A stretch of 64,000 nucleotides of DNA from Sunxiuqinia elliptica (GCF_900113005.1 NZ_FONW01000001.1:948996-1012995); one strand, 5' to 3'. Shown: positions 16,716 through 26,739, counted from the stretch's first letter. The notes: a model not told the origin generated them from the letters alone. A program made the numbers and translations.

Positions 16716-18160
16716 TCCTGCTCATTTTTCAAGATGGCAACCAGTGCTTTCAACGAAATTAACCGGCTCATAAAAGCATAGATCAGCCCTGCGCTCCATA
16801 GGACAACAACGCCTACTTGCCAGCTCTTAAGGAATAAACTCAGTTTGGCAACTAAAATTGCGAACAGTAGAAATCCCGTTAACTTCAATAGGAGCAAATA
16901 GTTGATTTTAAACTTGAACAGGTGAGTGGCGATGGCTAGTTGCGCAACCGCGGTAAGCAACTGGGTGACCAAGCTGGCATAAGCCGATCCGGCCGCATAG
17001 AACTTTGGAATCAGCAGTAGGTTGAGCCCAATATTGATCAGCATCCCGCAAAAAGCCATTAGGTTGAGCTGCTTTAAACTCCCGTTTGCAGTTAGCAAAG
17101 TCCCAAAAATATAAGTTGTTGCAATGCCTGAGAAGCCAGCCATTAAAATTCCAAAAATTGGTGCAGATTGCTCCATGTGTTCATGGTACAACAAGTGCAT
17201 GATCGAGAGGCCGTAAAAATTGGCGGTGACACCAACCAAAATGGCCGGGACAATAATCAGCAAAAAGGCAAATTGAACGAGCTGCCCCAGTTCCTCTCGT
17301 TTTTTGATCATGCGCGAAAAAATGGGGAGCAGCAAACCGGCAAACAAAGCTCCAAACATCGCAGCTGCATCCAGCAAACGAAAAGCCTGCGCATAGATTC
17401 CAGCCTGTTGTTTGCCTAATGGATCGGGAAGGATCCGCTCAAGCATGACAGAATCAATCCGGTTGTAAAATGACATCAACAGAATCAGTAAAGCATAGGG
17501 ATAGCTTTGTTTTAAAATCAAACGAACGTATCGCCAGTCTAGCCTCAATTTGAAATTTCTAGCATGCTTCAGTACAATTCCAAACGTGATGAGTGCCGTT
17601 AGCCCGTAAGCCAGCGTTTGCGCATAAACAAACCAATGGATGGAGAACTCAATGTTCAGCCAGTTGGTAAAAAGCAGGATGCTGCAAAAAACGATCATCA
17701 AACCACGGTCGAGAACGGACAACAGGCTGTCGGTGCGAAATAAGTGTAACCCACTGATGTTCGATCGCAGGTAAAGCGTGAATGAGATCAGAAACTGGTT
17801 GATGATCAGAAAGAACAAGAGGTGTAACTGAACCTGGCTGTAGCCCACAATGAAAGCTGCGGCCAAACAAACCAACGCATAGCCAATAGCCAGCAAAAAT
17901 TTTAATCCGACAATGTTGTTCAGGTACTTTTGCAGTAAATGGTGATGCTGGGCAATGTTTCGGTTATTGTAATTGGTTATTCCCAAGTCAAGCAGGATAT
18001 TCAGGATAACCGAAAAGTTGAGTAATGCAAAATACAGACCATAGCTTTCAGCGCCTACTATATTTTGTACCGTTCGGTCAATTCCAAATATCCAGAAAGG
18101 TTTGATTAGCAGGTTGAGAAAGAGAAGCAGTATCAGATTAGTGACGAACTTGCGTTTCAA
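16712..18160 (-). CDS. Polysaccharide flippase (Wzx-like, MOP superfamily)
   Basis: Integral membrane protein with about 14 hydrophobic helices over 482 residues. It resembles oligosaccharide flippases that move undecaprenyl-linked glycans across the inner membrane. Family-typical features are the N-terminal RTVQNIVGAESYGLYFALLNFSVILNILLDLGITNYNNRNIAQ block and internal PYALLILLMSFYNRIDSVML. It is the first gene of a two-gene unit with the DUF3267 protein and is divergent from a glycosyltransferase gene 162 bases away, so both probably serve surface glycan assembly. Which glycan is handled cannot be told. Confidence 0.88.
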   Translation of the reverse strand: MKRKFVTNLILLLFLNLLIKPFWIFGIDRTVQNIVGAESYGLYFALLNFSVILNILLDLGITNYNNRNIAQHHHLLQKYLNNIVGLKFLLAIGYALVCLAAAFIVGYSQVQLHLLFFLIINQFLISFTLYLRSNISGLHLFRTDSLLSVLDRGLMIVFCSILLFTNWLNIEFSIHWFVYAQTLAYGLTALITFGIVLKHARNFKLRLDWRYVRLILKQSYPYALLILLMSFYNRIDSVMLERILPDPLGKQQAGIYAQAFRLLDAAAMFGALFAGLLLPIFSRMIKKREELGQLVQFAFLLIIVPAILVGVTANFYGLSIMHLLYHEHMEQSAPIFGILMAGFSGIATTYIFGTLLTANGSLKQLNLMAFCGMLINIGLNLLLIPKFYAAGSAYASLVTQLLTAVAQLAIATHLFKFKINYLLLLKLTGFLLFAILVAKLSLFLKSWQVGVVVLWSAGLIYAFMSRLISLKALVAILKNEQE

Positions 18161-18220
18161 CGGCTGTTTGCTTTATCAGATTAATTGGGTTAAAAATAAA
18201 CATTTTTTGTGCAGACTTTG

Positions 18221-18228
18221 TACATTTG
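18221..18228 (+). promoter_or_regulatory. -7-like element upstream of the glycosyltransferase gene
   Basis: TACATTTG matches the TAnnTTTG consensus 95 bases before the glycosyltransferase ATG, inside the divergent spacer. No properly spaced -33 TTG is visible. Confidence 0.35.
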
Positions 18229-18322
18229 AGTTTAAATCTGGGCATGACACGAAACACAGAGTAAGCCAGACAATTTAGAACAACATCCTTTGAAGGAAAA
18301 AGACAACCAAAAAAACTGACGA

Positions 18323-19450
18323 ATGATCATTGCTGTAAATACCCGATTGTTGCAAAAAGGCAAGCTGGAAGGTATCGGATGGTTTACGCGTGAAACCCTT
18401 TCCCGTATTACCCGAAACCATCCTGAACATCAGTTTCTGTTCTTGTTTGATCGACCTTACGATGAGGAATTTGTTTTTTCGGACAATGTTACGCCGCTGG
18501 TTATTGCTCCGCCCACACGCCATCCGTTGTTGTGGTATTTGTGGTTCGAAATTATGGTACCACGTGTATTACGCAAATACAAAGCCGATTTGTTTTTGTC
18601 GCCAGATGGCTATTTATCCTTGAGTACGAAGGTTAAGCAGCTGGCTGTTATTCATGATATTAATTTTGCCCACCGCCCCAAGGATTTGCCTTGGCTAACG
18701 GCTCATTATTACAATCATTTCTTTCCAAAATTTGCCAAGAAAGCCAAGCGTTTGGCTACCGTTTCTTATTATTCGAAGGAAGACCTGATACGAACGTATA
18801 AGATTCATCCGGATGATATCGATGTGGTTTACAATGGGGTAAATACACTCTATACGCCAACAACATCTGAGGAGCAAGAAGCTACGCGACAGAAGTATAC
18901 CGATGGAAAGCAGTACTTCCTGTATATTGGCTCACTGCATCCCCGAAAGAATATTTGTGGATTGTTGCGGGCTTATGATGCGTTTCGGACATCGATGGAA
19001 ACAGATATTAAATTGGTGATTACCGGGGGAGAAATGTTTAAAACCGAAGAAATCTCGAAAACCTATGAAGGTATGCGGTTTAAGGAAGATGTGGTGTTTA
19101 CCGGGCGATTACCAATTGAAGAGTTGCATCAGGTATTGGGAGCTGCACTGGCTTTAACCTTTGTGCCGTATTTCGAGGGTTTTGGCATTCCTGTCATTGA
19201 GGGAATGAGTGCTGGCATTCCGGTTATTTGTTCCAACACGACTTCTTTACCCGAGGTGGGAGGCAATGCTGTTTTATATGCTGATCCGTTTGTGGTTAGT
19301 CAAATAAAAGATGCGATGGTTCAGATTGCAAGCGATGAAACTTTGCGTGAAGAGTTGATTCAAAAAGGGAAGAAGCAACTGCAGCAGTTTAGTTGGGATA
19401 AAACGGCTGATCATCTGTGGGGGAGTATCCAAATTTGCTTGAATACCTGA
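18323..19450 (+). CDS. Glycosyltransferase family 4 (GT-B fold)
   Basis: Sugar-nucleotide-dependent retaining glycosyltransferase, probably acting on a surface polysaccharide or LPS. The N-terminal half has NTRLLQKGKLEGIGWFTRETL, and the central VVYNGVNTLYTP marks the domain junction. The C-terminal donor-binding half shows FLYIGSLHPRKNI, VVFTGRLPIEEL and the EX7E region PYFEGFGIPVIEGMSAGIPVICSNTTSLPEVGG (about 283-315). The 375 residues match the family. Acceptor and donor are not predictable. It is divergent from the flippase gene and followed 148 bases later by rnhB, probably on a separate transcript. Confidence 0.92.
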   Translation: MIIAVNTRLLQKGKLEGIGWFTRETLSRITRNHPEHQFLFLFDRPYDEEFVFSDNVTPLVIAPPTRHPLLWYLWFEIMVPRVLRKYKADLFLSPDGYLSLSTKVKQLAVIHDINFAHRPKDLPWLTAHYYNHFFPKFAKKAKRLATVSYYSKEDLIRTYKIHPDDIDVVYNGVNTLYTPTTSEEQEATRQKYTDGKQYFLYIGSLHPRKNICGLLRAYDAFRTSMETDIKLVITGGEMFKTEEISKTYEGMRFKEDVVFTGRLPIEELHQVLGAALALTFVPYFEGFGIPVIEGMSAGIPVICSNTTSLPEVGGNAVLYADPFVVSQIKDAMVQIASDETLREELIQKGKKQLQQFSWDKTADHLWGSIQICLNT

Positions 19451-19598
19451 GTTGAAAGTGCCTAAAGCTAACCAAATCAGGACCAAGTAGGGAAGTTAAC
19501 CCAGAGTTCGAAGCTGTCCAATGTCTATTGTCTAACATCTTGATTCTTGGCTCTAGGTTCTTGATTCTATTAACTGAATATCGAATAAAAATTGAGTT

Positions 19599-20216
19599 TT
19601 GAAAAAGATACAATCAAAATTAGAACTGTTTTTGAAAGAAGGGCGTGTGGAAGCCGGTTGCGATGAAGCTGGTCGTGGTTGTTTGGCCGGACCGGTGTAT
19701 GCCGCTGCGGTGATTTTGCCTCCTGATTTTCAATGTGATTTGCTGAACGACTCCAAGAAGTTGAGCGAAAAGCAACGTTATCAGCTCCGCCCAATCATTG
19801 AAGAGCAGGCACTGGCTTTTGCCGTTGGCGTGGTTAGCAACCAAGAGGTGGATGAAATTAACGTTCTGAAGGCATCGTTTTTAGCGATGCACCGGGCTGT
19901 TGAACAGTTGAAGCTGAAGCCAGAGCATCTGTTAATCGATGGAAACCGTTTTCAACCCTTTCCCGGAATTGCTCATGATTGCATTATTAAAGGTGATGGC
20001 AAGTTGCTGCCAATTGCGGCAGCCTCAATTTTAGCGAAGACTTATCGGGATGATTACATGAATCAGATTGATCAGGACTTTCCGCATTACCAATGGCGGA
20101 AAAACAAGGGCTATCCCACAAAAGCTCATCGTAGTGCTATTCAGGAGCATGGCCCCTCACCGCATCATCGGATGAGCTTCCGTTTATTGGATAAGCAATT
20201 AGCACTTGAGCTATAA
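19599..20216 (+). CDS. rnhB: Ribonuclease HII
   Basis: Removes RNA from RNA-DNA hybrids and incises at single misincorporated ribonucleotides. The signature [15 protein letters not shown] is at residues 18-32, with metal ligands Asp22 and Glu23. Asp114 (LLIDGN) and Asp151/152 (KTYRDDYM) complete the active site. The start must be the TTG at 19599: an in-frame stop lies just upstream and the next ATG would fall behind the catalytic motif. The 205 residues are of normal length. With rnhA in the same window, both classes of RNase H are covered. Confidence 0.94.
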   Translation: MKKIQSKLELFLKEGRVEAGCDEAGRGCLAGPVYAAAVILPPDFQCDLLNDSKKLSEKQRYQLRPIIEEQALAFAVGVVSNQEVDEINVLKASFLAMHRAVEQLKLKPEHLLIDGNRFQPFPGIAHDCIIKGDGKLLPIAAASILAKTYRDDYMNQIDQDFPHYQWRKNKGYPTKAHRSAIQEHGPSPHHRMSFRLLDKQLALEL

Positions 20217-20548
20217 GTTGCTAAGGGCATGGAGCAAAGAGGTAAGAGCAGAGAGTAAGCCAAGAACTAAAAAGGGTAAAAGACCTTATCCCGGAAACTT
20301 AAAAAGCGCTGAATAGCTGTTTTTTCAGCATTCGATTTTCTATTTTTGTTTCCCAATGGAATTCAATATAAATGATGAAGGGCATCTTCCTGATGGATTA
20401 ACCGAAAAGCTGACTTTTCGCAGGTAGTGCTGTTTTTTATCACGTTTTGTTTCAGGCATATTTAATTACTTTGAATTTAATTTACTTCCGGGTATTGCCC
20501 GGATCATAAGCTCAAATACGCATACGCTAACACATTAATATTCGTAAG
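20217..20548 (+). promoter_or_regulatory. Upstream region of kbl
   Basis: This 332-base gap holds purine-rich, apparently non-coding sequence near rnhB. A 6-bp hairpin GCTGAA/TTCAGC lies at 20308-20329, and a -7-like TATTTTTG at 20341-20348, about 200 bases before the kbl ATG. The start of kbl transcription cannot be fixed with confidence; no gene or riboswitch was recognised. Confidence 0.3.
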
Positions 20549-21736
20549 ATGTACGGGAAAATAAAACAAGATTTACAACAAACCTTGGAAGAGCTGAAAG
20601 CTCAGGGATTGTATAAAACAGAGCGAATTATTACATCGTCTCAGAGTTCAAAAATTCAGGTTGAATCAGGACAGGAAGTATTAAACTTCTGCGCCAACAA
20701 CTATTTGGGATTGGCCAACCATCCTGAAGTCGTAAAAGCAGCTCAGGATGTTATGAATGACTGGGGATTTGGACTTTCTTCAGTGCGTTTTATTTGTGGA
20801 ACACAAGCCATTCACAAGGAGTTGGAGGTGAAAACGTCTGAATTTTTAGGAACAGAAGATACTATTTTATATTGCGCAGCTTTTGATGCGAATGGTGGTG
20901 TTTTTGAACCGCTTTTGGGGCCTGAGTCAGCCATCATCTCTGATGAGTTGAACCACGCATCCATTATCGATGGTGTTCGTTTGTGTAAAGCACAACGTTT
21001 CCGTTACAAGCACTCCAACATGGAAGAGTTGGAACAATGCTTGATTGACAGCCAATCGGCTAAGTACCGGATTGTTGTTACCGATGGTGTATTCTCAATG
21101 GATGGTGATTTAGCGAAATTGCCAGAAATTGTTGAGTTATGCGAAAAGTATGATGCCATGGTCATGGTTGATGATTCGCATGCTTCGGGTTACATTGGAG
21201 CAACCGGACGCGGAACTGCCGAACACTTTGGTTTGTTAGGCAAAATCGACATCATTACAACAACTTTCGGAAAAGCATTGGGCGGCGGTAATGGCGGCTG
21301 TACTTCGGGTCGTAAAGAAATTATCGAAATGTTGCGCCAACGCTCACGTCCTTATTTGTTCTCAAATACCTTGTCTCCAGCAACAGTTGGAGCAACTTTA
21401 AAAGTAATTGAGATGTTGAGCAGTTCGTCTGAATTGCAAAACCGTACCATGGAAAATGCCAATCGTTTCCGCAGCAAAATGGAAGCAGCCGGATTTGACT
21501 TGGTAAAAGGCGAAACAGCAATTGTACCGGTGATGCTATACGATGCACCTTTGGCCGTTAAATTTGCCGACAAACTGTTGGAAGAAGGCATCTACGTAAT
21601 TGGCTTTGTTTATCCGGTTGTGCCTAAAGGAAAGGCACGTATTCGTGTACAGCTTTCGGCAGCACACACCAATGAGCAAATTGACCAGTCGGTTGAAGCA
21701 TTCATTAAAGTAGGAAAAGAATTAGGCGTGATTTAA
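20549..21736 (+). CDS. kbl: Glycine C-acetyltransferase (2-amino-3-ketobutyrate CoA ligase)
   Basis: PLP-dependent enzyme that splits 2-amino-3-ketobutyrate with CoA into glycine and acetyl-CoA, the second step of threonine degradation. Fold-type I alpha-oxoamine synthase blocks are visible: FCANNYLGLANHPEV (47-61), RFICGTQAIHKELE (80-93), VTDGVFSMDGDLAKL (177-191) and DDSHASGYIGATGRGT (208-223). The PLP lysine is Lys242 in TTFGKALGGGNGG. The 395-residue length fits Kbl exactly and favours it over BioF or SPT relatives. No threonine dehydrogenase gene is adjacent. Its terminator is one copy of a 40-bp repeat found again at 27262. Confidence 0.93.
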   Translation: MYGKIKQDLQQTLEELKAQGLYKTERIITSSQSSKIQVESGQEVLNFCANNYLGLANHPEVVKAAQDVMNDWGFGLSSVRFICGTQAIHKELEVKTSEFLGTEDTILYCAAFDANGGVFEPLLGPESAIISDELNHASIIDGVRLCKAQRFRYKHSNMEELEQCLIDSQSAKYRIVVTDGVFSMDGDLAKLPEIVELCEKYDAMVMVDDSHASGYIGATGRGTAEHFGLLGKIDIITTTFGKALGGGNGGCTSGRKEIIEMLRQRSRPYLFSNTLSPATVGATLKVIEMLSSSSELQNRTMENANRFRSKMEAAGFDLVKGETAIVPVMLYDAPLAVKFADKLLEEGIYVIGFVYPVVPKGKARIRVQLSAAHTNEQIDQSVEAFIKVGKELGVI

Positions 21737-21759
21737 TTCAGCCTAAATCAATATAGAAT

Positions 21760-21799
21760 TTACTGAAAGCCATCGTGTTTGTTGCACGGTGGCTTTTTT
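21760..21799 (+). repeat. 40-bp direct repeat, left copy (contains the kbl terminator)
   Basis: Forty bases here are identical to 27262-27301. Both copies have the same orientation and bracket a 5.5-kb segment of accessory genes. The repeat spans a complete intrinsic terminator plus six upstream bases. Confidence 0.95.
21766..21799 (+). terminator. Intrinsic terminator after kbl
   Basis: A 12-bp stem (AAAGCCATCGTG pairing with CACGGTGGCTTT, one G-T pair) and a 7-base loop, ending in six T, 30 bases past the kbl stop. Confidence 0.9.
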
Positions 21800-22661
21800 G
21801 TTTTTAATTACAATCCTATTTCTCTCTTCTAATTCCTTCGATTTGTTGAATTTCGATACTCGTTCGAGTTTTCGTGCTTTTATCCTGTGCCGCGTTTTGT
21901 TTTCCCACTCTAATTGAAGACTCGACCAATGGTTGGGAGTCTGAAAATCGAGCAATCTATTATGGATTATATTGAACAAATTGGTCGCCTTTGTGAAATA
22001 ATTTGACCTATTTGGTGTTTTTATTTCTTCTTTTCTCTTCTTTTTTGAATTTTTTTAAAGCCTCTGTTTATCGATATATTTTCGTTCGTTGTCTCAAATG
22101 GCCACTTTAACCAAAAAAATGGTTCGTTCCTCAAAAAGCATTAAAATTTCTTTATTTCAATAATAGTCTTTCTTATCTTAAATACATAATCCATATTCTT
22201 TGAAACTGCTGTTTCCGATTCTATAAGTGATCTTCGTATTTATCTGTGTCTCCTAATTGATTTATTCTCTTTCTGTTGTTATTAGAAGCTGACTGCTTTC
22301 AATTAGATGATTTAATAGAGCGATTATTGACTTCTTTAGAATAAAAATGCAATGTAAAATTCTAATTATTTATCGTCAATATATAATTAGCCAGAGTAAA
22401 GCTCAGATTAAACGCAGTTAGTATTGAAAATCTCAAGTTGATTATTCGAAATTGCTTTTATCATATTCAAATAACGATTGTCACATCCTGGTTATTTCGT
22501 GTCTTGTTTCAATAAGGGGTAGCTGTAAGGCAATAGGCATTTGCCTTTTTCAAGAGTTTCAATCTTTAGAAAAGCTTATCAGCTTTTTTACAAATAAGCC
22601 TTCGTGATTAAAATAAAGCTAAAAAAAACAACCCAATATCAACCCTTTAAAATTTACAGCA
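21800..22661. other. AT-rich gap of 862 bases with no recognisable gene
   Basis: This long intergenic stretch is strikingly AT-rich, with many runs of T and A and stop codons in all frames. I recognise no tRNA, riboswitch, IS end or integrase remnant. It starts right after the left 40-bp repeat and so forms the left margin of the accessory segment. It could hold a small RNA or decayed genes, but nothing in the sequence supports a specific call. Confidence 0.5.
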
Positions 22662-23345
22662 ATGAATAAAAGACTATTAAACAAACTTATGATGTTAAAA
22701 GCGGTGTTAAGCTTTTTAAAGGCTAACGCCCGTGTGTGGAAACAAGTGCCTGATTTAGCCGATGATATTAAAGAATTAGGTAAGCTAACCAATGAGATTG
22801 ACAGTAAGCGACAGCTTATAGCTAACGATACTAAAGGACATACCGAAGAAAAACGCGACGAACAGCAAAAACTCGAAAAGCAGGTGATTGCGTTGTCGTC
22901 GGTATTGGCAGCAATGGCCGAGCGATCGGGAAATGAAGTCCTGTTGGGCAAAGTTGATTTTTCGCGGTCCGAATTTACACAAAAGCGGGATCAGGAGCAG
23001 GTAATTATTGCATCAGAAATTGTCGCATTGGCCCGCGAAAACCTGGAAGCTTTAGCATCGAGTGCCATTAGCGAAGAACAGGTTGCTGAGTTGGAAAGCC
23101 AGGCTAAACGCGTTGAACAGCTAATGCCCAAAAAGCGGCTTTCGGTATCGGAGCGGAAAGCTGCCAACGGGCAAATGAAGGAGTTGTTTAAAACAACCGA
23201 CCGCTTATTGAAAAAACGGATAGACCGGATGATAGTCCCTTACGAAAGTTCAGACCCTGCTTTTTATGCGGCCTATCAAAATGCCCGGATGATTATTGAC
23301 TACGGAACACGATACAATAAGGAAGAAACAGGAGAAACAGCTTAA
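22662..23345 (+). CDS. Hypothetical helical protein
   Basis: A 227-residue soluble protein of unknown function with no signal peptide or membrane segment. It is rich in charged residues and predicted almost entirely helical, with KRDEQQKLEKQVIALSSVLAAMAER (about 67-91) forming a coiled-coil-like stretch. The C-terminus has RLLKKRIDRMIVPYESSDPAFYAAYQNARMIIDYGTRY (about 181-218). I recall similar uncharacterised proteins recurring in Bacteroidota accessory regions but cannot name a domain. Codon use is less AT-rich than its flanks. It stands 197 bases before the Sel1/protease operon and may be a separate unit. Confidence 0.7.
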   Translation: MNKRLLNKLMMLKAVLSFLKANARVWKQVPDLADDIKELGKLTNEIDSKRQLIANDTKGHTEEKRDEQQKLEKQVIALSSVLAAMAERSGNEVLLGKVDFSRSEFTQKRDQEQVIIASEIVALARENLEALASSAISEEQVAELESQAKRVEQLMPKKRLSVSERKAANGQMKELFKTTDRLLKKRIDRMIVPYESSDPAFYAAYQNARMIIDYGTRYNKEETGETA

Positions 23346-23541
23346 AGCCAACTGCTGTTTTAGCCTATCGGCTTAGCTGTTTTTAGCTTTTTTTTTGAAA
23401 GAAATAATCGTTCGTTAATTTTTTCATGAATGATTGATTTGTAATGCTCTAGGTTGTTGTGATTATGGTGTTGCAAATATCTGAAAAACTGAAAATCGAA
23501 CGATCTACTAAAGAAAAATACTAACCATTAAAGTAACATTT

Positions 23542-25089
23542 ATGAAAAAACGAAACCTCTTTTTAATTCTCGCCATTGTTTTGTGCCGTTATTCGGTAAC
23601 GGCACAAAGCGATGCTGCAACCTATTTTGCCAAATACATTACGGCAATGAAGTTCTATGAAGGGAAAGAGCTCCCTGTTAATCACGAAAAAGCTTTTCAA
23701 CTGATGAAAGAATGTGCCGATGAAGGACAAATGGATGAAGCCATGTTGAAACTTGGAGTGATGTACAAATTAGGTCTTGGAACTCAAAAGTCCGACAAAG
23801 AGGCCTTTAGGTGGGTTTGTAAAAGTAGTAGGAACGGAAATCCAGACTCTCATTATTTACTCGGAGTGCTCTATAAAAATGGTCTTGGCACTCAGCAGAA
23901 CTTTATAGAAGCCAAGAAAGCCTTCAAAAAGAGCGCTGATTTAGGAAATGCGAAAGGCAAATACATGCTTGGCTATATGTATTATCGAGGTCTCGGGGGA
24001 GAGCAAAGCTATAAAAAAGCAGTAGAACTGTTCAATGAGGCTGAGATGATAGGTAGTCCAATAGCGTCCTACATGTTGGGAGTTAGCTACAAAAATGGTT
24101 ATGGAGTTAAGAAAAATCAATCAAAATCTGCTCTTTTTCTTGATAAAGCGATAGAGAGAGGATACCGACATGCAATTAAAGAAAAGCGGAATGGCAGAAG
24201 TGAGGTTAATCTTAAACGTGACCAGGAATATAAAAAGAATATTACATCAAATCTCTTTTTAGAAAAGCCAATCAAGCAGGAAAATCTAGGAAATAGGATT
24301 TCAGGAGAGTGGCAAGGGAAACAGTATACCTTTGATTGGTCAAGAGAACATATTCTAGAAGAGGTTGATTTAAAGATGGTTATTAAAGAAGAGAATGGAT
24401 TTTTTTCAGGAGAGTGGTATGAAAATTCGGTATTGCTTCTTAGCTTTTCCGGGAAAATAATTGATAAAGTTATGGTATTCGATCAAGCTCGTTTTAAGGC
24501 TCTTACACGGAGAGGAGAACAAGTTGAGATGCTTTTTACTAAAGCCAAACTGGAAATGTTATCGGCAAACAATAAGTACTTGGCTGGCGAGATAGAAAGC
24601 TATGTTCCTGGTTTAAAAGAACCCGGATACCCGATGTATATTATTGCTGAACGCGTAGAGAAACTGAAACAACAGGAGCCTGATACTTTGGTGAATAAAA
24701 CAGCCAAAGTTGAACCTGAAGAGGTTGTGCTGCCAGCAGAAGAGCTTGCTGAGGCTTTAGAGATTGAACAGAATCCCTCTAAAAACGGGCAGAACGGGCA
24801 AGAGCAGGATGCAATGATTGGTTTTATTAAGGAAAAAGATGCCATGTTTAAGGTTTATCCAAACCCGGCGGGCCAATCTGTTACCATTGATTACGAACTG
24901 GATGAAAAAGTGCCGGCAGTACTCTCTGTTTATAACACCAACGGGGTCGTTGTTATGACTAAAAACTGGACTGAAAGCCACAAGGGACACAACACACACC
25001 AAATTGATTTTGGCTTTACGCCCGGAACCTACATTGTGGTATTAAATGTTAATGGACAGTCATTCTCGAAAATCGTCATTAAAAAATAG
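23542..25089 (+). CDS. Secreted Sel1-repeat protein with T9SS C-terminal sorting domain
   Basis: Exported protein of 515 residues. The signal peptide is residues 1-22 (ending VTAQ). Residues ~45-215 hold about four to five Sel1-like helical repeats, visible as recurring units such as MLKLGVMYKLGLGTQKSDKEA and LLGVLYKNGLGTQQNFIEA. A middle region (~245-365) looks beta-rich, with GEWQGKQYTFDWS. An acidic linker leads to a type IX secretion tail (~435-515) of the Por-secretion type, with VYPNPAGQSVTIDY and a final GTYIVVLNVNGQSFSKIVIKK. Sel1 repeats usually mediate protein binding, so it may be a surface scaffold. Its stop is 6 bases from the next gene's ATG. Confidence 0.85.
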   Translation: MKKRNLFLILAIVLCRYSVTAQSDAATYFAKYITAMKFYEGKELPVNHEKAFQLMKECADEGQMDEAMLKLGVMYKLGLGTQKSDKEAFRWVCKSSRNGNPDSHYLLGVLYKNGLGTQQNFIEAKKAFKKSADLGNAKGKYMLGYMYYRGLGGEQSYKKAVELFNEAEMIGSPIASYMLGVSYKNGYGVKKNQSKSALFLDKAIERGYRHAIKEKRNGRSEVNLKRDQEYKKNITSNLFLEKPIKQENLGNRISGEWQGKQYTFDWSREHILEEVDLKMVIKEENGFFSGEWYENSVLLLSFSGKIIDKVMVFDQARFKALTRRGEQVEMLFTKAKLEMLSANNKYLAGEIESYVPGLKEPGYPMYIIAERVEKLKQQEPDTLVNKTAKVEPEEVVLPAEELAEALEIEQNPSKNGQNGQEQDAMIGFIKEKDAMFKVYPNPAGQSVTIDYELDEKVPAVLSVYNTNGVVVMTKNWTESHKGHNTHQIDFGFTPGTYIVVLNVNGQSFSKIVIKK

Positions 25090-25095
25090 TTGAAA

Positions 25096-26031
25096 ATGAA
25101 GCAGTATATACATCCATTTTACGTTAAATGTATTATTTTAACGTTGTTAATATACTTTTTGCAACTTCAAGAATTTTCGATGAAATGTAAATTCAGTTTT
25201 AGAAGTGCTCATGCCATATCTGCGCCTGCTGAGGAGATTCCTGATCCCGATCCAGATGATCCATTTTATTTATTGAGACTTGGCTTAGGAGGAGGTATAC
25301 TAGAGGGGACTTATTTTTACAACATGGGGCAATGGTCTTATTGTCCGAGTTGTGCTTTTCACGTTTCTATTAGCGAAGTAACTGTTTATGGATCATTTAC
25401 TTCAAATGTAAGCAGCTATGCTCCGTCTAATACATCATATTCAGACTTATGGCGCTACGAACCAAGCCCAGGTGCTTGGCAATACTGGGAGTATCCGGCA
25501 ATTACCGGCTCTGGAGGTGGAACCTGGAATCCTGATCCAAATTTTGTACCTTCTCAAATTGAGCCCTTACCTCTTAAACCGACCACTCAAGATTCGGCGA
25601 ACTGGTGCATGTTTGCTTGTGCCGAAGCTTTAGCAGATTATTTTGATTGCCCCTCCGATCAATATGATTTTGCAGCTGACTATTGGCCTGAATATGACTC
25701 TCCTCCAGACCTACCTGCGGGATGGGGGCATTTCAATGCCAATTATTTAAACAATGTGGGATTTAGCAGTTATCCTCCAAGTGAGGAAGAATTAATAGAA
25801 GCATTAGAAAATGGATGGCCAGTATTGGCTAGGGTAGATAATACAGAAGGACAAGCTCATGCTGTAATAATTTACGGATATAATAACTCAGGAAGCATAT
25901 TAAGATTTAACGTACTAAACCCAGATCCGAGTGTAGGGTTAGAGAGATGGAGTTACAATAACGTAACAAGTCGCTTAATGGAAAATACACAGATTACAAT
26001 TGTCAAAGGAATAACTAACTGTCCTAATTAA
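25096..26031 (+). CDS. Exported papain-like cysteine protease (C39/C70-like fold), putative
   Basis: A 311-residue protein with an N-terminal hydrophobic segment (about 9-26) that probably directs export. The region TTQDSANWCMFACAEALADYF fits a papain-like active site: Gln165 lies six residues before Cys171, the same spacing as the papain oxyanion Gln and nucleophile. GWPVLARVDNTEGQAHAVIIYGY supplies His255 and VLNPDP a third residue (Asn275 or Asp277). The aromatic and glycine-rich region ~45-150 is unassigned. I choose the ATG at 25096 over an in-frame TTG at 25090. It sits between a T9SS-tailed Sel1 protein and two lipoproteins in one operon. Protease activity is inferred from motif geometry. 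Confidence 0.65.
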   Translation: MKQYIHPFYVKCIILTLLIYFLQLQEFSMKCKFSFRSAHAISAPAEEIPDPDPDDPFYLLRLGLGGGILEGTYFYNMGQWSYCPSCAFHVSISEVTVYGSFTSNVSSYAPSNTSYSDLWRYEPSPGAWQYWEYPAITGSGGGTWNPDPNFVPSQIEPLPLKPTTQDSANWCMFACAEALADYFDCPSDQYDFAADYWPEYDSPPDLPAGWGHFNANYLNNVGFSSYPPSEEELIEALENGWPVLARVDNTEGQAHAVIIYGYNNSGSILRFNVLNPDPSVGLERWSYNNVTSRLMENTQITIVKGITNCPN

Positions 26032-26037
26032 TAAATT

Positions 26038-26739
26038 ATGAATATACTAGTAGTTAAAATAAAAAGTTTAGTTTTCTTATTTTTTGTTGCTGGTTTTATT
26101 GGTTGTATAAATTCCGATCCTGAATTTAATGCTCAAAAATTAATCGAAAATTATGATCGAGCTAAGGTCAAAGAGTTTCTTGTAGATTCACTATTATTGC
26201 TTAATAATGAAGAATGGAAGATTTATAATTCGTATTTAGAAAACTTTGGGTTAGAACCTCTTGAAAGTAAGGAGGATATCGATAAATTAGATGTTCTTGT
26301 TGTTCCTGTGCTTGATTTGTCCAAGGAAGTACTTGATTATGATTATTCTCAAAACATTATTCAGTATTTACATCCCTTATTTTCAGACTGGTATGAGAAT
26401 TATAAAAGTTTTGTATTCTATGATGATCATATGATTGGAGCTTTATTTGCAAATAAGAAGCCTGGTAAGCATTGGACACTTTGGGATACAACACCCTATA
26501 ATGTAGGAGAAAGTTATTTTAATAAAGTTATTGAAAATCATAGAGATAGATTCTTTTATTGTCAAACAATTATGGCATTTTGTTATATTGATAGTGAGCA
26601 ATTGTATGTTTGTCTTCCAAAGCTCAATAAAGATATCCCGTTTGAAGAGTTTTCAAAGGAGTATTTTTCATTGAAAGTGCTGCGAGAAAGAATCGAGAGA
26701 AGAGAAAAGTATTTAGATGAATTTGCAGATAACTCATGA
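26038..26739 (+). CDS. Hypothetical lipoprotein
   Basis: A 233-residue protein with a lipoprotein signal peptide (lipobox GFIGC, acylated cysteine about residue 23). The mature part is acidic and rich in aromatic residues, with no domain I recognise. It starts 6 bases after the protease stop and overlaps the next gene by the ATGA junction, so all three are translated from one message. The coding sequence is visibly AT-rich compared with genes outside the segment. Genetic linkage to an exported protease makes an inhibitor or anchoring role thinkable, but this is only inference. Confidence 0.7.
   Translation: MNILVVKIKSLVFLFFVAGFIGCINSDPEFNAQKLIENYDRAKVKEFLVDSLLLLNNEEWKIYNSYLENFGLEPLESKEDIDKLDVLVVPVLDLSKEVLDYDYSQNIIQYLHPLFSDWYENYKSFVFYDDHMIGALFANKKPGKHWTLWDTTPYNVGESYFNKVIENHRDRFFYCQTIMAFCYIDSEQLYVCLPKLNKDIPFEEFSKEYFSLKVLRERIERREKYLDEFADNS

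Noticed and set aside
19451-19598. Mobile-element remnant before rnhB
   Set aside because: The stretch has repetitive TTGATTCTTGG-like words but no inverted ends, target duplication or transposase fragment.
21800-22661. Hidden integrase or tRNA at the left margin of the accessory segment
   Set aside because: No recombinase motif or cloverleaf could be found in this AT-rich gap on either strand.
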